The notes under the pieces: generated by a model
The model's database searches: none
What the model was told of the DNA's origin: nothing
Seen by the model: only the letters and a program-made list of their open reading frames with translations
Assembly (NCBI GenBank): GCA_002792915.1
Contig: PFPF01000041.1
Span: 1-6,912 of the forward strand
Direction of reading: 5' to 3'
From: Candidatus Micrarchaeota archaeon CG_4_10_14_0_2_um_filter_60_11
GTDB lineage: Archaea; Micrarchaeota; Micrarchaeia; Norongarragalinales; Norongarragalinaceae
DNA length: 6,912 bases
Made by a program: the position numbers and the translations under genes
Shown here: in pieces, positions 4,740 to 6,912 of the stretch
Numbering within the stretch: the first letter of the stretch is position 1
Layout of the letters: the number at the start of each line of letters is the position of its first letter

Positions 4740-4833
4740 ATGCGTATTCTCAGGTGGGTTGAAATGGTCGCCTTGCCTGCTCCGATTGGAGCAGGCCTAA
4801 TTCTATTTAAGGCGTCACAACCTACTTGACGGC
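4740..4833 (+). ncRNA. candidate structured RNA or 5' leader: long three-segment hairpin
   Basis: Hand folding gives 27 base pairs in 80 nt. P1 pairs 4750-4761 with 4818-4829 (12 bp, two of them G-U). An internal loop follows (4762-4768 against 4815-4817). P2 pairs CGCCTT (4769-4774) with AAGGCG (4809-4814). P3 pairs GCCTGCTCC (4775-4783) with GGAGCAGGC (4788-4796), closed by a GATT loop. A 12-nt bulge (4797-4808) separates the 3' sides of P2 and P3. The G-U pairs would be C-A mismatches in the opposite strand, which favours a plus-strand RNA. No C/D boxes are visible. An ACA at 4817-4819 exists, but the loop sizes do not suit an H/ACA guide. It may be a free small RNA or a leader of the rhomboid gene, which starts five bases after the hairpin. 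A 29-codon frame from ATG 4740 to TGA 4827-4829 covers the same DNA. Confidence 0.5.
4803..4810 (+). promoter_or_regulatory. TATA box of the rhomboid gene
   Basis: CTATTTAA is centred about 27 nt before the GTG at 4834 and predicts leaderless initiation there. It lies inside the bulge and P2 of the hairpin element, so promoter and RNA structure share the same bases. Confidence 0.6.
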
Positions 4834-5625
4834 GTGTTCGGTTACCCGCGCTTCCCGTATGCGACGGCAATACTGGCGCTGGCAATGCTTGTGCCCTACT
4901 TCATGGCCTCGCAGGGGACGCTTTATCTATCCGACGAAGAGGTCTTCCTTTCGTCTTTCTCGCTGTCGCAAGTCGCGGGCTTGGTGACGCACCTTTTCAC
5001 GCACGTGGGCGCGTTCCACCTCGCCGGCAACCTCGTGCCCCTCATCCTGTTCACGCTTTTGCTGGAAACCATGCTGTCCTCGCTGAGCGTGTTTGCGCTC
5101 TTCCTGACCGCGGGCATTTTTTCGAGTATAGTCTTTTCCCTGCTGAACCCCGGCGCCTACCTGGTCGGTTCGAGCGCGGCGGTTTCGTCGCTGATGGCCG
5201 CCGCGACCGCGCTCAAGCCCAAGTATGCGGTTTTTATGCTGATAGCCACGCCCCTGCTGATTTCCTTTTTCGTGTTTCCCGCGGTTTCCGCGCTCATAAC
5301 GTCGGAACAGGAGGACTACGCCACGCAACAGGCGCTCCTGCAAATCCGGGCGCAGAGCCTCGCGGAGGAAAACAAGACAATCGAGGCCGCGGCGGCGAAT
5401 GCCAGCGCCAACGCGTACGCCCAAAAAGTGGAGTTGGTTGAAAAGGGCCGCGAGCGCGAGTCGCAGACGCAAACCGACTTCTTCGTGCACTTTTACGGCG
5501 CGCTTTACGCGGTGCTGTTCCTCGCCGCGTTCAAGCGCCCCGAACTCGACAAGGGCGCGCTCGAGTTCTCCAAGCTGCACGCCGCGGCAAGGGGCGCGTG
5601 GGCAAAATTCAGGGGCAGGGCATGA
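4834..5625 (+). CDS. rhomboid-family intramembrane serine protease with large inter-helix insertion
   Basis: Rhomboids cleave membrane proteins within or next to the bilayer using a Ser-His dyad. The 263-residue protein has hydrophobic segments at about 10-25, 62-80, 86-103, 113-126, 131-155 and 217-233, the six helices of the core fold. Motif HLFTHVGAFHLAGNL (53-67) supplies the conserved His62 and Asn66. GSSAAVSSL (112-120) carries the likely nucleophile Ser114 in a GxSA version of the GxSG motif. VHFYGALYA (218-226) carries the likely base His219 followed by the helix-packing H-x-x-G. Residues 157-214 are a hydrophilic, Ala/Gln/Glu-rich, probably helical insertion between helices 5 and 6, where most rhomboids have a short loop. 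The GTG start is chosen because the TATA box fits leaderless initiation; there is no Shine-Dalgarno. Substrate unknown. A basic tail follows helix 6. Confidence 0.88.
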   Translation: MFGYPRFPYATAILALAMLVPYFMASQGTLYLSDEEVFLSSFSLSQVAGLVTHLFTHVGAFHLAGNLVPLILFTLLLETMLSSLSVFALFLTAGIFSSIVFSLLNPGAYLVGSSAAVSSLMAAATALKPKYAVFMLIATPLLISFFVFPAVSALITSEQEDYATQQALLQIRAQSLAEENKTIEAAAANASANAYAQKVELVEKGRERESQTQTDFFVHFYGALYAVLFLAAFKRPELDKGALEFSKLHAAARGAWAKFRGRA

Positions 5626-5639
5626 CGCGCGACCTGCGT

Positions 5640-5668
5640 CGTGCCGCCGGCGTCGGCGTTCCGGCACG
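5640..5668 (+). terminator. 7-bp hairpin downstream of the rhomboid gene
   Basis: CGTGCCG (5640-5646) pairs with CGGCACG (5662-5668), 14 nt after the rhomboid stop. No T tract follows directly, so a terminator role is uncertain; it could be a 3'-end stabilising structure. Confidence 0.3.
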
Positions 5669-5695
5669 CGGGCAAACGGCTAAATAGTTTGCCCG
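5669..5695. repeat. 9-bp inverted repeat surrounding the tRNA-Cys TATA element
   Basis: CGGGCAAAC (5669-5677) and GTTTGCCCG (5687-5695) are perfect inverted copies, with GGCTAAATA as the 9-nt centre. The centre contains the probable TATA box of tRNA-Cys. It may be an operator-like palindrome or part of the rhomboid 3' end. Confidence 0.6.
5680..5687 (+). promoter_or_regulatory. TATA element of tRNA-Cys
   Basis: CTAAATAG is centred about 28 nt before the first tRNA base, which predicts almost no 5' leader. Confidence 0.55.
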
Positions 5696-5711
5696 GCCAA
5701 AAGTTGTTGAC

Positions 5712-5782
5712 GCGGGGTTGGCGGAGCAGTTACGCGCTCGCCTGCAGAGCGAGTTAGGGGGGTGCAACTCCCTCACCCCGCT
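5712..5782 (+). tRNA. tRNA-Cys (GCA) with unusual A18 and G55
   Basis: A 71-nt cloverleaf. The acceptor is GCGGGGU with ACCCCGC, and the D stem has three pairs (GCG/CGC). The anticodon arm is CUCGC-CUGCAGA-GCGAG with anticodon GCA at 5744-5746, and the T stem GGGGG/CCCUC contains one G-U. The discriminator is U73, the known cysteine identity base. CCA is not encoded. The D loop reads AGCAGUUA, so position 18 is A, not G; the T loop reads UGCAACU, so position 55 is G, not U. G19, U54, C56 and A58 are kept. The variable loop has four bases. All stems pair, so it looks functional and not a decayed copy. Confidence 0.92.
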
Positions 5783-5785
5783 CTC

Positions 5786-5791
5786 TTTTTT
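5786..5791 (+). terminator. T6 terminator of tRNA-Cys
   Basis: Six T residues start four bases after the discriminator, inside a pyrimidine-only stretch (CTCTTTTTTCTTTCC). This is the usual archaeal tRNA termination signal. Confidence 0.75.
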
Positions 5792-5808
5792 CTTTCCTGC
5801 CGCAAACG

Positions 5809-5816
5809 CTTAAATA
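5809..5816 (+). promoter_or_regulatory. TATA box of the PadR-SDR operon
   Basis: CTTAAATA is centred about 29 nt before ATG 5842 and supports leaderless initiation at that codon over the upstream GTG 5824 and ATG 5833. Confidence 0.65.
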
Positions 5817-5841
5817 ACCGCTTGTGTATGCTATGCTACAT

Positions 5842-6186
5842 ATGCCGGACGACATAAACCTCGGCGTGCTCGAGCTGCAAATCCTGTGGCTTTTGGGCAA
5901 GCAGCCGCAGCACGGCTATTCGCTCATGGCGCGCCTGAAAGCGCTCAAGAAAACGGAAGTCAAGCAGGGCACGCTTTACCCGACGATGGCGCGCCTCGTC
6001 AGGAAGGGGCTGGCGAAGTCGCGGCGCGAGGGGAGCAGGATAATCTATTCGCTTACGCCGAAGGGCAGGCGAGTGCTCAAGGCGAACGCGGCGGAAATGG
6101 TGAGGATGCTTGCCGGCATAATCGGGGATTTTTATTGCAAGCCAAAGTTGTGCGGGCGAAGGGGTGAAAGGGAATGTTCGGGCTGA
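5842..6186 (+). CDS. PadR-family transcription regulator
   Basis: PadR proteins are dimeric winged-helix regulators, often repressing neighbouring genes and responding to small ligands. The 114-residue protein fits the short PadR subfamily. It has NLGVLELQILWLLGKQPQHG (6-25) with the typical Q-H-G-Y-S-L segment, then a GTLYPTMARLVRKGLA recognition helix (43-58). The wing and final strand are SRIIYSLTPKGRRVL (65-79). A dimerisation helix should follow from about residue 80. The end of the protein carries three cysteines (99, 104, 112) in a short basic tail, which is not typical and could bind metal or respond to redox state. The start is set by the TATA box; the same frame extends to GTG 5824. 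Its last 13 bases overlap the SDR gene, indicating one operon and translational coupling. Confidence 0.9.
   Translation: MPDDINLGVLELQILWLLGKQPQHGYSLMARLKALKKTEVKQGTLYPTMARLVRKGLAKSRREGSRIIYSLTPKGRRVLKANAAEMVRMLAGIIGDFYCKPKLCGRRGERECSG
6161..6167 (+). promoter_or_regulatory. Shine-Dalgarno-like GGGGTGA for the SDR gene
   Basis: It lies inside the padR-like coding sequence, six bases before ATG 6174. Its presence fits the second gene of an operon, which cannot be leaderless. Confidence 0.55.
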
Positions 6187-6912
6187 AAGGAAAGACGGCG
6201 GTAGTGACGGGCGCCGCGAAGGGAATAGGCAAGGGCGTCGCGTTGGCGATGGCCGCGCAGGGCGCCAGCGTGGTCGTAAGCGACCTGTCGGAAGGCGACT
6301 GCCAAGCCGTGGTAAAGGAAATTGAGGCCAAGGGCGGGAAGGCAATGGCGTTCAAGGCGGACGTGGGCAGGAAGGCGGAAGTGGATGCACTAGTTGCCGC
6401 TGCGGCCGCGAAATTCGGGGGCGTTGACATAATGGTGAACAACGCGGGGATTTACCCGTTCAAGCCCTTCGCGGAGATGGACGAGGCGCTCCTCGAAAAA
6501 GTGCTGGCGATTAATTTGAAGGGAACGCTTTACGGTTGTCAGGCTGCGGGCAGGCAGATGGCGAAGCAGGGCCGCGGCGGGAGAATAATCAACATAGCTT
6601 CGGTAGCGGGGCTGATCGGCTATTCCGGTTTGGCGCACTATTGCGCATCCAAGGGCGGCGTGATAGCCGCCACGCGGGCAATCGCGCTGGAATTCGCGTC
6701 GCACAAGATTACGGTCAACGCGATTGCGCCCGGCCCGATACAGACGCCCGGCGTGGGCGCAGTCGATGAAAAGATGCTCAAGCAAATATTGCAGACTATT
6801 CCTGCCGGAAGGATGGGCCAGCCGGCGGACATTGCCGCAGCGGCGGTTTTCCTCGCTTCGGATGAGGCGGGCTTCGTAACCGGCGCAGTACTGGTTTCCG
6901 ACGGCGGGTCGT
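6174..6912 (+). CDS. short-chain dehydrogenase/reductase (classical SDR), 3' end cut by window
   Basis: 246 codons are visible, so only the last few of a normal protein of about 250 residues are missing. It is an NAD(P)-dependent oxidoreductase with a Rossmann fold. The nucleotide-binding motif is TGAAKGIG (12-19), and Asp37 at the end of strand 2 (VVVSDLS) favours NAD(H) over NADP(H). NNAG is at 89-92. The catalytic residues are Asn114, Ser143 (in INIASVAG), Tyr156 and Lys160 (YCASK). APGPIQTPG (185-193) and the VTGAVLVSDGG end are typical of FabG-, glucose- or 2,3-butanediol-dehydrogenase-like members. The substrate cannot be named from sequence alone. ATG 6174 overlaps the end of the PadR gene by 13 nt and has its own ribosome-binding site. 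The PadR protein is the obvious candidate regulator, with the SDR product or substrate as possible inducer. Confidence 0.93.
   Translation, partial: MFGLKGKTAVVTGAAKGIGKGVALAMAAQGASVVVSDLSEGDCQAVVKEIEAKGGKAMAFKADVGRKAEVDALVAAAAAKFGGVDIMVNNAGIYPFKPFAEMDEALLEKVLAINLKGTLYGCQAAGRQMAKQGRGGRIINIASVAGLIGYSGLAHYCASKGGVIAATRAIALEFASHKITVNAIAPGPIQTPGVGAVDEKMLKQILQTIPAGRMGQPADIAAAAVFLASDEAGFVTGAVLVSDGGS

Noticed and set aside
4740..4829. 29-codon leaderless small protein from ATG 4740
   Set aside because: It spans the long hairpin almost exactly. The base pairing explains the sequence better than coding does, and a frame this short arises easily by chance. Not excluded outright.
4740..4833. H/ACA or C/D guide RNA identity for the hairpin
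   Set aside because: There are no C (RUGAUGA) and D (CUGA) boxes at the ends. The internal loop (7 against 3 nt) is unlike a pseudouridylation pocket, although an ACA is present nearby.
4927..5667. 246-codon minus-strand open frame opposite the rhomboid gene
   Set aside because: It has a highly Arg/Gly/Glu-rich composition with no domain, and it lies opposite a gene with clear rhomboid motifs, so it is a codon-bias shadow.

Overview
The window looks like chromosomal DNA from an archaeon. The evidence is a transcription factor TFE, an aTrm56-type tRNA 2'-O-methyltransferase, an initiator tRNA with the archaeal A1-U72 pair and three G-C pairs closing the anticodon loop, three tRNAs without encoded CCA, oligo-T terminators, and TATA boxes about 27 nt upstream of several start codons, which implies leaderless mRNAs. 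Coding DNA is GC-rich and densely packed. A DPANN-type lineage (Diapherotrites- or Micrarchaeota-like) is my best guess, but this is an impression and not a demonstrated placement.

Layout. 1-173 (-): 5' part of a dCTP deaminase gene. 174-608: gene-poor, AT-rich and strongly strand-asymmetric, with short direct repeats and a long T tract. 609-977 (+): winged-helix protein. 1089-1490 (+): small beta-sandwich (CARDB/NEW3-like) protein. 1557-1886 (+): PRC-barrel protein with a Shine-Dalgarno site and a terminator. 2020-2988 (+): 322-aa protein of unknown function whose stop codon overlaps the 3' end of a convergent initiator tRNA-Met (2986-3060, -). 3104-3856 (-): TFE with an unusual basic N-terminal extension. 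4042-4115 (-): tRNA-Lys(CUU), divergent from 4164-4688 (+): aTrm56. 4740-4833: a strongly base-paired putative RNA element. 4834-5625 (+): rhomboid-family membrane protease with a large hydrophilic insertion. 5712-5782 (+): tRNA-Cys(GCA). 5842-6186 (+): PadR-family regulator, overlapping 6174-6912 (+): short-chain dehydrogenase that runs off the window end.

How the genes relate. The centre is an information-processing cluster: initiator tRNA, TFE, tRNA-Lys and a tRNA-modifying enzyme. aTrm56 methylates C56 in the T loop, and all three tRNAs here keep C56. The PadR/SDR pair is a typical regulator-enzyme operon. I see no CRISPR array, insertion sequence, toxin-antitoxin pair or defence island. 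The points most worth a second look are the hairpin element before the rhomboid gene, the rhomboid insertion between its catalytic Ser and His segments, and the A18/G55 replacement in tRNA-Cys.
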